From: Fructobacillus sp. CRL 2054
GTDB taxonomy: Bacteria; Bacillota; Bacilli; Lactobacillales; Lactobacillaceae
Direction of reading: 5' to 3'
Length of the DNA stretch: 60,970 nt
Assembly (NCBI RefSeq): GCF_028764065.1
Contig: NZ_JACOFN010000010.1
Span: forward strand, 1 to 60,970
Shown: positions 32,763 to 41,740 of the stretch, in pieces
Numbering within the stretch: position 1 is the first letter of the stretch
Layout: every line of letters begins with the position of its first letter
Made by a program: the position numbers and the translations under genes
The notes under the pieces: generated by a model
What the model was told of the DNA's origin: nothing
What the model saw: only the letters and a program-made list of their open reading frames with translations
The model's database searches: none

Positions 32763-34076
32763 TTAGCCCCAGATTGTGACCAAGAAACCAGCGATAACCA
32801 AGACAAGGGCACCACCGATTCGATTACCCATCTGAGCGAAGGCAATCAGGTTCATACGGTTAGCGGCTGACAAAACAGCAACGTTACCCGTTCCACCCAT
32901 TGAGTTGTTAGCAAGTCCGGCAGTAATGGCAGATTCAACTGGGTAGAATCCGAAGAGCTTACCCAAGAATCCGGCAACAACTGTAACAGTGAAGACAGAA
33001 ACAACAACACAGACGGCCAACTGCCATGAGAAGGCTGAAAGCAAGTTGTTCAAGTTCAACAAGGCAAGACCAACACCAGCAAGCAATGCGTGCGTCATCG
33101 TCTTAACAATCATTTGTCCAAACATAACGGCTGATTGCTCGTAGTATTCAGGAACGATTCCCAAAGCCTTGATAGCAATTGCCAACAAGATCAAGAAGGC
33201 AAAGGCATTGATTGATGGAACCAACTTGTTCAACATGATACCAATCATGTAGAAAGAAAGTGATGTCATCATACCAACCAAAAGTTGTTGTGCGTTCAAT
33301 GCAGAAATCTTTACTCCTTCAGCATGTTCGCCCGCAGCTTCCTTCATCAATTCACCTTGACCGTTCATCTTTGAGTTCTTGGTGTTTTCAACCAACAAAC
33401 CGGCAGAGATGATTGCCAAAAGGTTTGACAAAACAAGGGCTGGGAACAACTGAGACAAGATGTCTCCAGCGTTTGCATGCATTGCTGAAGCGTAAATTGA
33501 TGACAATGGAACGATACCGGCACCAACACCACCAGCCATCATTGGGAAGGTAATGTATAGAGACGTGTGCTCGAATCCAAGTCCAAGAAGCATACCAACG
33601 ACACCAACAACGAAGAACGTAATGATCAACGTCAAGAAGGCAACTGGCAAGAAACGTACGGCGGCTTTCAAGACCATCTTACGGTCCATCTTAAAGATGG
33701 CCGAAATAATCAAGGAAACAATATAGAATTCCAAGAAGTTAGATGTTGAGATAAAAGCTTTAATCGTTGAAATGGTTGAGTGAGGAACAAGACCTGTTCC
33801 AGACAAAATAGCACCACCAATGGTTGTAAAGACAGATCCACCACCAAGGTATGACTTAAAGATAGGCAAGTTGTTTCCAAGGTAGTACAAGATACCACCG
33901 ATAGAAACAAGGACGAACAACGCCCCACCCATGTTCTTAGGCAAAGCACCCAACTGGATGATACCCAATAGCAAGATCAGCATGATCAAAAAGGCGATTC
34001 CACCAATTCCATCAATTTGAACTTTATTTTCAATTTTCGACCAGAAACCTTCCTGGTTCGAACTTTGTTCACTCAT
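32763..34076 (-). CDS. citP: 2-hydroxycarboxylate transporter (CitP/MleP family), copy 2
   Basis: A 437-residue paralogue of the neighbouring transporter, with long blocks of identity (for example YLGNNLPIFKSYLGGGS and AAVRFLPVAF). It has the same GGVGAG and NNSMGGTGN loop motifs and the ending SAANRMNLIAFAQMGNRIGG. This copy lies nearest the lyase genes (71 nt after the hydrolase), the place of citP in known Leuconostoc and Weissella mae/citM-citCDEFG(R)P clusters, so I give it the citP name tentatively. The paralogues differ most in the cytoplasmic loop around 235-260. Confidence 0.88.
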   Translation of the reverse strand: MSEQSSNQEGFWSKIENKVQIDGIGGIAFLIMLILLLGIIQLGALPKNMGGALFVLVSIGGILYYLGNNLPIFKSYLGGGSVFTTIGGAILSGTGLVPHSTISTIKAFISTSNFLEFYIVSLIISAIFKMDRKMVLKAAVRFLPVAFLTLIITFFVVGVVGMLLGLGFEHTSLYITFPMMAGGVGAGIVPLSSIYASAMHANAGDILSQLFPALVLSNLLAIISAGLLVENTKNSKMNGQGELMKEAAGEHAEGVKISALNAQQLLVGMMTSLSFYMIGIMLNKLVPSINAFAFLILLAIAIKALGIVPEYYEQSAVMFGQMIVKTMTHALLAGVGLALLNLNNLLSAFSWQLAVCVVVSVFTVTVVAGFLGKLFGFYPVESAITAGLANNSMGGTGNVAVLSAANRMNLIAFAQMGNRIGGALVLVIAGFLVTIWG

Positions 34077-34147
34077 GATTAAAATTCCCCTCTATCATTA
34101 ATTGTCCATAATAATCACAATTACAATATAACACTCTTTGTGACAAA

Positions 34148-34942
34148 TTACATTATGAATTTTGCTAAAATTTCCTTAAATTGCTCAGGCTTTTCCAAAT
34201 GGGGTAAATGTCCCGTTTTAGGTATTACAACTACTTGGTCATCTTCACCCATCATACCCTTGAAATCATTGTAATACTCAGACTTCCATAAGGGTGACTC
34301 TTCCCCGGCAACGAAGAGAAATGGACGGGTCATATCGTAAACATTCCCACGCCAATCTTCCAAAACATGGTTTTTTAGCAGGGGTAAAGCTAGGTCAAAG
34401 TTAAAAGGATTCTTCACTTTTTGCACCTGCAAGTTATCTTTTAAACTTTGATTTATGGGTGAAACCGTTAGCCTTTGTTGCAAGAATGTTGCAATCATCA
34501 CAGGATACGTATTCCAATTCATCCCCACAATTCCAGCAGACCAAGTCTCATCGTTTACCAACTTTGGTGACTCATCGATAATCACCACCTTGTCGATTCG
34601 ACTTTCACCAAAGAGTGACAAATAGGCCCATGAGGCAGCGCCACCCATTGAATGTCCGACAAGCACGATATTTGTTAAGTGTAAGAGCAAGAAAAGTTCG
34701 TGCAAATCTGCTGCTAAACGGCCGATTCGTAGGTTCTTTGGTGTCCGTTCAGACTGTCCGTGTGCCCGCCAATCCATCGTGACTGGTCGAAACCCTTTCT
34801 CTTGCAAGAAAGGAATATAATCCTGCCATTCCTCTTGGATACCCGAGAAACCGGAAAGAAGCACAACAGCTTGTCCTTCTCCCCCATGGTCTTCATAACT
34901 GATGGAAACGCCATCACTTGTTTTAAAAAATGCCATTTTCAC
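34148..34942 (-). CDS. Alpha/beta-fold hydrolase in the citrate cluster
   Basis: A 264-residue soluble hydrolase. The nucleophile elbow is GHSMGG (Ser near residue 97), with the oxyanion-region motif VVLLSGFSG near 27-35 and the C-terminal catalytic His in KTGHLPHLEKPEQF (near 244). It belongs to the broad esterase/lipase group, and the substrate cannot be predicted. It starts 6 nt after citXG and precedes citP, so it is probably co-transcribed with them. It has no known place in citrate fermentation. Confidence 0.85.
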   Translation of the reverse strand: MKMAFFKTSDGVSISYEDHGGEGQAVVLLSGFSGIQEEWQDYIPFLQEKGFRPVTMDWRAHGQSERTPKNLRIGRLAADLHELFLLLHLTNIVLVGHSMGGAASWAYLSLFGESRIDKVVIIDESPKLVNDETWSAGIVGMNWNTYPVMIATFLQQRLTVSPINQSLKDNLQVQKVKNPFNFDLALPLLKNHVLEDWRGNVYDMTRPFLFVAGEESPLWKSEYYNDFKGMMGEDDQVVVIPKTGHLPHLEKPEQFKEILAKFIM

Positions 34943-34948
34943 TCCTTA

Positions 34949-36370
34949 TTAAATCAAACCGTTTAAACGCCCGACTAAGGCCGTTAAGATTAAGTAGTCT
35001 GCAGCACCGCCAATCGAAAGGTGACGTGAAATAAAGATTTCGTCCAACTCTGACAGGTAGGCCTTTCCTTCTTCAGTGGATGCCCCACCGAGCTTTCGGA
35101 AGGTATCAACGTACTCCACCATTTCTTTTGTAATGGCTGGTGTTTTCGCTCGCTTAATTAGAGTCGAATCCTCAATACCACCGGCAATAGCCATCAGGCT
35201 ATCCAACAACCGGTCATTATCGCTCCCCTTACTCTCACGCAAAGTCTTCAATCCGAACTCCGATAATGGTCGCAAGCCCATTTGTACTTCGCCGCGCACG
35301 CCAGTTAATTTGTACTGGTGGAACTGACTTTGCCCAGCGGTTAAGGCCCCCTCATCGGCAGCGTTAGCCTTAGCAGCTAACTCTTTCTCAACTAAGTCTG
35401 CACCCATTTGAGAGACAATTACTTGCACGTCAGAAAGTGCGACAATCTCCTTATTTCGACTAGCATAGCCATAGGCAGCTAAAAGAATGCCGGCCGTAAA
35501 AATGGCACCCTTATGGGTATTAATCCCATTAGTCGCCTTGATCATGGCCTCTTCAGCTTTCAAACCAAAAGGACGAATCGTAGCCAAGAGTTCCTTTAAA
35601 TCGCGACCAGCAAAGTCCTGTCCAGCTTCAAAAGTCTGGCCGAAGTAATCTTGCAAAGCAAGCGTTGAGTCCACAAAGGTGTAGATGGTCATATCATCAT
35701 GCGCACCCACAGAAACAGGGTCAACAAGACCAGGCTTAGGATTCGTCACCGCTTCCGCCAAAAACCCAAAGGAAGCCGCTTTCACAACCGCTTCTTTTGA
35801 AAAGACTGGTAGCAAGGAATCATCCACAAAGTACTGGTTATAAAGCGAATTAATCACGGCGTGTAAATCCGCTAAATCATGCCGTTGATCACGTGCACAA
35901 GCCTTAGCGTTCTCCCCACAAACAAGGCAAGTTCGTGGCTTAAAACCAAGTGCCGTACGCGATAACTGGTAGGCGTCATCCTCTTTGGCCATCACATCCG
36001 AATCAAAGAGTCGTCCAAAGAAGGATTGTTCTTCAAAGGAAATCGCGCGCTTTTTAACCTCCACCAGTGACGCTTTCACAATGAAAAATGCCTCAGGGCC
36101 GGTTTTACGTTCTTTATCAAGAATAATCTTCCTAATCAACAAATCATCAAAGTCAGAAAGTAAAACCTGCCAACCCGCCTGAAAAATTTGTTGAATCTGG
36201 GAAGAATTTTTCACCGCTCCCGGCATATTCAACTTAACAGCCACTACCGTATCTTCAGGATAGCTATCTTCTAACTGATTTTGCTTATAAGAACGCCATT
36301 CACGGTTTTCCAGCACCTCGTCAAGCGTGACTGACTGTCCCTGGCTAAATACATCTACTTGTTCTTTCAT
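34949..36370 (-). CDS. citG: CitXG: bifunctional apo-citrate lyase phosphoribosyl-dephospho-CoA transferase / triphosphoribosyl-dephospho-CoA synthase
   Basis: A 473-residue fusion. The N-terminal part (1 to about 175) is CitX-like, attaching the prosthetic group to CitD, with FKPRTCLVCGENAKACARDQRH as its end. The C-terminal part (about 185-473) is CitG-like, making triphosphoribosyl-dephospho-CoA, with EAVTNPKPGLVDPVSVGAHDDM and TNGINTHKGAIF as its hallmarks. Fused CitXG is known in Leuconostoc and Haemophilus. I start at 36370 on GGAAG; a start 12 codons upstream is possible. A terminator and a GAAA-loop hairpin separate it from citF, so the maturation and transport genes may be expressed separately from the lyase subunits. 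Confidence 0.92.
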   Translation of the reverse strand: MKEQVDVFSQGQSVTLDEVLENREWRSYKQNQLEDSYPEDTVVAVKLNMPGAVKNSSQIQQIFQAGWQVLLSDFDDLLIRKIILDKERKTGPEAFFIVKASLVEVKKRAISFEEQSFFGRLFDSDVMAKEDDAYQLSRTALGFKPRTCLVCGENAKACARDQRHDLADLHAVINSLYNQYFVDDSLLPVFSKEAVVKAASFGFLAEAVTNPKPGLVDPVSVGAHDDMTIYTFVDSTLALQDYFGQTFEAGQDFAGRDLKELLATIRPFGLKAEEAMIKATNGINTHKGAIFTAGILLAAYGYASRNKEIVALSDVQVIVSQMGADLVEKELAAKANAADEGALTAGQSQFHQYKLTGVRGEVQMGLRPLSEFGLKTLRESKGSDNDRLLDSLMAIAGGIEDSTLIKRAKTPAITKEMVEYVDTFRKLGGASTEEGKAYLSELDEIFISRHLSIGGAADYLILTALVGRLNGLI

Positions 36371-36444
36371 TGGAAACTTCCATCGCCTTTCAATTTCGGT
36401 TTTCACATTATCTTTACTATTCTAACTGTAATTTGATATGTACA

Positions 36445-36464
36445 ACGAGAATTTCTTCTCGTTT
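36445..36464 (-). other. GAAA-tetraloop hairpin in the citXG leader
   Basis: The minus-strand RNA would form an 8-bp perfect stem AACGAGAA/TTCTCGTT closed by a GAAA tetraloop, between the citF terminator and the citXG start. It may be an mRNA stabiliser or an operator. Confidence 0.4.
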
Positions 36465-36475
36465 TGATTGATTAA

Positions 36476-36506
36476 CATAAAAAGGACCAGTAAACACTGG
36501 CCCTTT
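36476..36506 (-). terminator. Terminator-like hairpin after citF
   Basis: AAAGGGCCAGT pairs with ACTGGTCCTTT around GTTT on the minus strand (one G-U wobble), then Ts. It lies 11 nt past the citF stop. It may only attenuate expression into citXG. Confidence 0.7.
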
Positions 36507-36516
36507 AAATGGAAAT

Positions 36517-38055
36517 TTAGTCCTTAACTTCCTTGATGACATCAATCAATGAACCATCACGGTATTCAGCCAAGGCAACAACACGGTCTGTGAATTCCAA
36601 AGGCTTGGCTTCGCCAACAAGGGCTTCGGCCTTCTTTTGGAGTTCTTCGATAGTGAAGATTGGCAAACCAGGAACCTTAGACAAGGCATCGATAAGATCC
36701 TTGCGCTTAGGGTTAATGGCAATTCCAGCTTCCGTAACAACAACGTCAATTGAATCACCAGGAGTGATAACAGTTGTAACGTCAGGCACGATTGTAGCGA
36801 TACGTCCACGTACCAATGGAGCTGAGATAATTGTCAACTTTGAAGTTGCGGCATCTTGGTGACCACCGATGGCTCCACGGATAACACCGTCAGAACCTGA
36901 CATAACGTTAACGTTGAACTTTGTATCCATTTCCAAAGCAGAAAGGATTGAAACATCCAACTTGTCAACCATGGCACCCTTGTTAGCTGCGTCAGCATAC
37001 CAAGAAGCGTCGATTTCTTGTTGGTTAGCGTCATCCTTCATTGATGAAGCAGCACCCTTATCGAAGTCCTGAACATCCATGATGCGCTTTACAAGACCTT
37101 CGTTCAACAAGTCAACAGTTGGCTTTGTGATACCACCAAGTGCGAATGAAGCAGTGATACCATGGTCAAGCATTGATTGACGCAAGAAACGAGTAACGGC
37201 CAAAGCAGCACCACCAGAACCAGTCTGGAATGAGAAGTCTTGCTTGAAGTATGGGCTGTGAACGATAACGTCGTTAACCATCTTGGCAATCTTCAATTCC
37301 TTAGGGTCCTTAGTGAAACGAGTTGCACCAGAACCAATCTTGTCAGGGTTACCAACCTTGTCAACCTTAACAACGTAGTCAACTTGAGTCTGCTTGATTG
37401 AAGCAGGTGTGTTAGGGTATGGCATCAAGTTATCCGTTACCAAAACAACCTTGTTAGCGTATTGGGCATCGATCAAGGCATAACCAAGTGAACCGAAAGC
37501 AGTTTCACCGTACATACCGTTAGCGTTACCCATTTCATCGGCGTTTGGTACACCCAAGAAGGCAACGTCAATCTTAACCTTACCTTCTTCGATGGCACGA
37601 GCACGACCACCGTGTGAACGGAAGATAACTGGGTTCTTCAAAGCACCGTGAGAAACGGCGTCACCCAATGAACCACGCATACCTGATGACGTGATGTTTG
37701 TTACAGTTTCCTTTTCGATGGCTTCAACAACGATATCGTTCATAACGTTTGTCAATGATGAAGGTGCCAAAGTCAAATCCTTGTAACCTGCATCGATAAT
37801 TTCACGCATTACCATGTTGAAGACGAAATCACCTTCACGGAAGTGGTGGTGGAATGAAATTGTCATACCATCTTTAACAGTTTCTGAAACAACCTTCTTG
37901 ATTGATTCAACAACCTTTGAAGGACCAACTTGTGCAGTAACCTTAGGTGCTACACGTTGGATTTCCTTGTTACCGAAGTCGGTTGTCTTGAAACCTTCGT
38001 AGTTATAATCTTTCAAAATTGAGTCCGGAATCTCCCGGTTGACATTATTCTTCAA
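36517..38055 (-). CDS. citF: Citrate lyase alpha subunit (citrate-ACP transferase)
   Basis: A 513-residue subunit that exchanges the acetyl group on CitD for citrate. It has the CoA-transferase-like fold: [15 protein letters not shown] (about 69-83), [14 protein letters not shown] (about 130-143), [19 protein letters not shown] (about 270-288). I propose a TTG start at 38055, because GGAGG lies 9 nt upstream and the following residues KNNVNREIP match the expected family N-terminus; no in-frame ATG with a site exists nearby. The start overlaps the end of citE by 11 nt, so translation is coupled. Confidence 0.93.
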   Translation of the reverse strand: MKNNVNREIPDSILKDYNYEGFKTTDFGNKEIQRVAPKVTAQVGPSKVVESIKKVVSETVKDGMTISFHHHFREGDFVFNMVMREIIDAGYKDLTLAPSSLTNVMNDIVVEAIEKETVTNITSSGMRGSLGDAVSHGALKNPVIFRSHGGRARAIEEGKVKIDVAFLGVPNADEMGNANGMYGETAFGSLGYALIDAQYANKVVLVTDNLMPYPNTPASIKQTQVDYVVKVDKVGNPDKIGSGATRFTKDPKELKIAKMVNDVIVHSPYFKQDFSFQTGSGGAALAVTRFLRQSMLDHGITASFALGGITKPTVDLLNEGLVKRIMDVQDFDKGAASSMKDDANQQEIDASWYADAANKGAMVDKLDVSILSALEMDTKFNVNVMSGSDGVIRGAIGGHQDAATSKLTIISAPLVRGRIATIVPDVTTVITPGDSIDVVVTEAGIAINPKRKDLIDALSKVPGLPIFTIEELQKKAEALVGEAKPLEFTDRVVALAEYRDGSLIDVIKEVKD

Positions 38056-38956
38056 TGTAATTTCCCTCCGCATCAATAAGGTTGTTAGCCTTAGCAAGCA
38101 TCATCACACGTTCAGCACGCAGAACAACTGGGCGGTCAACCATTTGACCGTTCATGGCAATAACACCTGAACCCTTGCGCTTAGCTTCTTCAATAGCAGC
38201 CATGACGTTTTGTGCGTTAACAATTTCCTTTTGAGTAGGTTGGTAAACCTTGTTAACTGGGGCAATCTGACGTGGGTTGATCAATGACTTTCCGTCGAAT
38301 CCAAGTTGGTGAATGTATTCAGTTTCGCGGATAAATCCTTCTTCGTCATCCAAGTTAGTGAAGACAGTATCGAAGGCAGCAATCTTAGCAGCGCGGGCAG
38401 CGTGCAAGATAGCGTTACGTGCGTATGACAATTCACGACCATCTGGGTAACGGTGAGTCTTCATGTCAGTCGTGTAATCTTCGGCTGACAAAGCGATTCC
38501 GATCATACGATCAGAAGCTGAAGCGATTTCGTAGGCGTTGACAACACCCATGGCTGATTCGATGGCAGCCATCAAGTGAGTTGAACCAACTTCGCGACCG
38601 AATTCCTTTTCGGCAGCTTCAACCAAGTTCTCAAGTTCGTGAACCATGTCGGCGCTTTCAGTCTTTGGCAAACGGATAACGTCGATACCGGCCTTAACCA
38701 TAGCCTTGATATCGTTTTCGTAGAAAGGAGTATCCAAACCGTTGATACGAACAACCAATTCGGCGTTTCCGTAATCAAATGTTTGCAAAGCTTCGTATAC
38801 TAGGTAACGAGCTGAGTCCTTTTCGTTCATGTTAACGGCATCTTCCAAATCAAACATGATTGAATCAACACCGAAAATACCTGCATCCTTAATCAAACCT
38901 GGGTTGTTACCAGGAACGAACATCATTGTTCGACGTAGTCGTTCATCTGCAGCCAT
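38045..38956 (-). CDS. citE: Citrate lyase beta subunit (citryl-ACP lyase)
   Basis: A 303-residue HpcH/HpaI-type aldolase that cleaves citryl-ACP into oxaloacetate and acetyl-ACP. It begins [19 protein letters not shown]. The metal and substrate segments are FDLEDAV (about 35-41), VRINGLDT (about 68-75), AIESAMGV (near 130) and [10 protein letters not shown] (near 150). Length is typical. It starts in the stop codon of citD and overlaps citF, so the three lyase subunits are translated in sequence. Confidence 0.96.
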   Translation of the reverse strand: MAADERLRRTMMFVPGNNPGLIKDAGIFGVDSIMFDLEDAVNMNEKDSARYLVYEALQTFDYGNAELVVRINGLDTPFYENDIKAMVKAGIDVIRLPKTESADMVHELENLVEAAEKEFGREVGSTHLMAAIESAMGVVNAYEIASASDRMIGIALSAEDYTTDMKTHRYPDGRELSYARNAILHAARAAKIAAFDTVFTNLDDEEGFIRETEYIHQLGFDGKSLINPRQIAPVNKVYQPTQKEIVNAQNVMAAIEEAKRKGSGVIAMNGQMVDRPVVLRAERVMMLAKANNLIDAEGNYIEE

Positions 38957-39246
38957 TAGAGCACCTCCCAGTTTGGTTGATCTTTCAAGTCCAAAGCACG
39001 TTGTACAGCAGTGATTGCACGTGCCTTGATAACTGGTGTCAACGCACCCTTATCAACAACCTTTACGAGTACGTTGTCGATTTGGTATGCATCCAACACT
39101 GACTTGATTGTTGCCTTGATGGCATCGCCGAATTGCTTTTCGACGTCTGAAGTCAAGTCGAATTCAACTCCCTTGCCTTGGCTAAGTACGATCTGGATAT
39201 CAGAAGATTCCAGCGTACCAGCCATGGCTGTTTGCTTAATTTCCAT
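38956..39246 (-). CDS. citD: Citrate lyase acyl carrier protein (gamma subunit)
   Basis: A 96-residue carrier. The prosthetic group 2'-(5''-phosphoribosyl)-3'-dephospho-CoA is attached to Ser near residue 14 in AGTLESSD, the invariant CitD motif. It overlaps citC by 11 nt and citE by 1 nt. Length is normal. Confidence 0.96.
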   Translation of the reverse strand: MEIKQTAMAGTLESSDIQIVLSQGKGVEFDLTSDVEKQFGDAIKATIKSVLDAYQIDNVLVKVVDKGALTPVIKARAITAVQRALDLKDQPNWEVL

Positions 39247-40300
39247 TGATTTTCTGTCCTTTCGAAATACGATCCTGTAAATCGGTTCGATGGTTCTTAA
39301 TAAAGGCCAAAGTCGTATCAGGAACCAAATTGTTCAATTGATCAATTTGATCTGATTTGATCTTAGCCCGAACTTCTGTCGCCGAAACCACGTCTTGCCC
39401 GCTACTCTGAGTCAGCCGTGGCACAATGACCACTTCCACTTCTGGTGGCAGGATGGTTTGCAAGGTCTCGTTATAAAGTGCGGTAGTGTGGGAAGTAGGT
39501 TCTGTTCCCAAATAACGTTTTTGAATACCAAGTGGCTTGGCCAACTGCTCCTTGAAGAGCGTTGCATCCAAAGCCGTTTGGAATTTAATTGCGGTATCTT
39601 GATTCTTGATAAAGTAAGCAGGGAATGAAAGATAAGAAACCATGTAGTCGCCACCGTTTTCAACAGCAACGTTTGGCAAATCTTTCGTTCCTTCCTTGAC
39701 CAACATTGTTCGCTCTTCAGTTGTAAAGAGTGAAACGTCTTGATTGACAACGAAGACGTAAACAAAGTCGTTGTTCTTAGCCGCTTGTTCGACCAAGTAA
39801 CGGTGTCCCTTCGTAAAGGGGTTGGCATTCATAACAATGGCAGCGACTGTTTTGGCATCCGCTGGCTTCTTCGTTAATCCAGCACGGTAAGTTTCAATGT
39901 TTGGCGTTCCCTTTTCAAGGATCAGACCGTAGTCGGTTTTTGCTAGCGTGTGAAAGCCAACGTGTTCAAAGGAGCTTTGATACTGAGGCTTTGTAAAGAC
40001 GAAGATTTGGAAGTGACCGGCTTGCGCCAAGTTCATTTCCAAAGCAGATACCACTTGGTTAAAGCGGGCACCGGAAGCACCAGAGCCATCATCTTCAACG
40101 GCGATATACTTGATTGTCTTGCCAGCAATTGAACCGGTTCCAACCAATTGGCCCTGATCATCATAGAGACCAATCGTTTGGTCAATTGCGTTAACCTCTT
40201 GGTCTGAAAAGACGGAAATGCCTTTTTCTTGTAAGAAGTTCTCCCATTGCTTTTTCACATTGGGATTGAACAAATAAAGGTCTTTAATCTGATCAGCCAT
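39236..40300 (-). CDS. citC: [Citrate (pro-3S)-lyase] ligase
   Basis: A 354-residue enzyme that acetylates the CitD thiol with acetate and ATP to activate citrate lyase. An N-terminal GNAT-like domain (about 1-140) includes EDDGSGASGARF (near 71). It is followed by a nucleotidyltransferase domain with the MNANPFTKGHRYLVEQAA motif (HxGH-like, about 152-169). It lies 2 nt after citM. Order and length match other LAB clusters. Confidence 0.95.
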   Translation of the reverse strand: MADQIKDLYLFNPNVKKQWENFLQEKGISVFSDQEVNAIDQTIGLYDDQGQLVGTGSIAGKTIKYIAVEDDGSGASGARFNQVVSALEMNLAQAGHFQIFVFTKPQYQSSFEHVGFHTLAKTDYGLILEKGTPNIETYRAGLTKKPADAKTVAAIVMNANPFTKGHRYLVEQAAKNNDFVYVFVVNQDVSLFTTEERTMLVKEGTKDLPNVAVENGGDYMVSYLSFPAYFIKNQDTAIKFQTALDATLFKEQLAKPLGIQKRYLGTEPTSHTTALYNETLQTILPPEVEVVIVPRLTQSSGQDVVSATEVRAKIKSDQIDQLNNLVPDTTLAFIKNHRTDLQDRISKGQKINGN

Positions 40301-40302
40301 GG

Positions 40303-41451
40303 TTAGGCCTTCTTTGCGTAATCCAATACAGCGTTTGTAACGGCGTCAACAACACCGTCATCAAAGACTGAAGGAACAATCTTATCAGCGGCAACGTTGT
40401 CAACTAATCCGGCCAAACCTTGGGCAACGTTAACTTGCAATTGCATGTCAACGTGCTTCAAGCCTGATTGAAGCAATCCACGGAACAAACCAGGGAATGC
40501 CAAAATGTTGTTAACTTGGTTAGGCCACTGTGATGAACCGGTAGCAGTTACGACAGCACCTGCTTCGTGGGCATCATCTGGTGAGATTTCAGGAACTGGG
40601 TTAGCCAAGGCAAAGACGATTGGTGAATCAGCCATGCGCTTAACTTGATCCTTTGACAAAACGTTGGCATCTGACAAACCGATAAAGGCGTCTTGACCAT
40701 CGATGATGTCATCTAAAGTCTTACCATCGGCTTGTTCCACTTGGTCAGCCAATTCACGTTGGAAGTGGTTGTATGATTCGTCGTCTGAACGAACAACACC
40801 GTGGATATCAACCAATGTAATGTGCTTGATACCAGCAGCAATCAACAAGTTGGCTGTGGCAACACCACCAGCACCAACACCGTTCATCACAACCTTTAAG
40901 TCTTCCAACTTCTTACCAACAACCTTAGCGGCGTTAATCAAACCAGCCAAAACAACGATGGCAGTTCCAGTTTGATCATCGTGGTAAACTGGCAAATCAA
41001 GGTCTTCAGATAAGCGACGCTCAATTTCAAAACATTGAGGAGCGGCGATGTCTTCCAAGTGAATACCAGCAAATGAAGGTGCCATTGTTTCGATAGTCTT
41101 AACAATGTCATCAACAGAAACTTGCTTCAATGCCATTGGAATAGCATCAACACCGGCAAATGACTTGTAGATCAAAGCCTTACCTTCAACAATTGGCAAT
41201 CCTGCACCAGGACCAACGTTTCCAAGTCCCAAAACAGCAGTTCCATCTGTAATAACAGGAATCAACTTACCTGACATTGTGTACTTAGCTTGGTCTTCAG
41301 GATGTGCTTCGATATCCTTTGCCAATCCAGCAACACCTGGCGTGTAAGCTTTTCCTAAGTCAGAAGGTGTCTTAATATCGAAAGTTCCTTGAACTTCCAA
41401 GACGCCTGTGTGTTTCTCGTGCATTTGCTGCACTTCGTTCATATCAACCAT
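40303..41451 (-). CDS. citM: CitM: malic-enzyme-type oxaloacetate decarboxylase
   Basis: A 382-residue soluble protein of the malic enzyme family. It has YTPGVAGLAKDI near 36-47, the metal/active-site segment IHLEDIAAPQCFEIERRL (about 135-152) followed by VYHDDQTGTAIVVLAGL, and the NAD-binding GVGAGGVATANLL (about 191-203). In LAB citrate clusters this short enzyme decarboxylates the oxaloacetate released by citrate lyase to pyruvate. Position as first gene of the operon, next to a divergent CitI, supports that over a role in malate catabolism, although malic activity is not excluded. AGGAGG precedes the ATG at 41451. Confidence 0.92.
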   Translation of the reverse strand: MVDMNEVQQMHEKHTGVLEVQGTFDIKTPSDLGKAYTPGVAGLAKDIEAHPEDQAKYTMSGKLIPVITDGTAVLGLGNVGPGAGLPIVEGKALIYKSFAGVDAIPMALKQVSVDDIVKTIETMAPSFAGIHLEDIAAPQCFEIERRLSEDLDLPVYHDDQTGTAIVVLAGLINAAKVVGKKLEDLKVVMNGVGAGGVATANLLIAAGIKHITLVDIHGVVRSDDESYNHFQRELADQVEQADGKTLDDIIDGQDAFIGLSDANVLSKDQVKRMADSPIVFALANPVPEISPDDAHEAGAVVTATGSSQWPNQVNNILAFPGLFRGLLQSGLKHVDMQLQVNVAQGLAGLVDNVAADKIVPSVFDDGVVDAVTNAVLDYAKKA

Positions 41452-41493
41452 ATGACCTCCTAGGATTCACCAACAATCAGTGATGTTATTCTC

Positions 41494-41522
41494 ATTCTAA
41501 AACTCTTTCTTTGTGAAGTAAA
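41494..41522 (-). promoter_or_regulatory. Predicted cit operon promoter
   Basis: Minus-strand -35 TTTACT (41517-41522), 17-nt spacer, -10 TAGAAT (41494-41499), about 45 nt before citM. The imperfect -35 suits an activated promoter. The 180 nt upstream of it are very AT-rich, as expected for CitI operator DNA, but I did not assign individual operators. Confidence 0.55.
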
Positions 41523-41633
41523 GAGTTAATCTTGATATTTTCATAAAATCACCTATTTTTTACTCGATTTTTAATTTTTTAAAGTAATATAATTTTTTCA
41601 ACTCGTCTGATTTATCAAAAAAATTTGGATAAA

Positions 41634-41663
41634 TTGCAAAAATACCGAAAAATAGTGTAAAAT
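41634..41663 (+). promoter_or_regulatory. Predicted citI promoter
   Basis: TTGCAA (41634-41639), 18-nt spacer, TAAAAT with a TGT before it (41658-41663). About 78 nt of AT-rich leader follow before the citI ATG. Confidence 0.45.
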
Positions 41664-41740
41664 AATGTTAATCGTTTCCTTGCAAAAAGATCTTTCTTTT
41701 TTTAATAGGGAAAATATAAGAACAGAATGAAGGGATTCCT

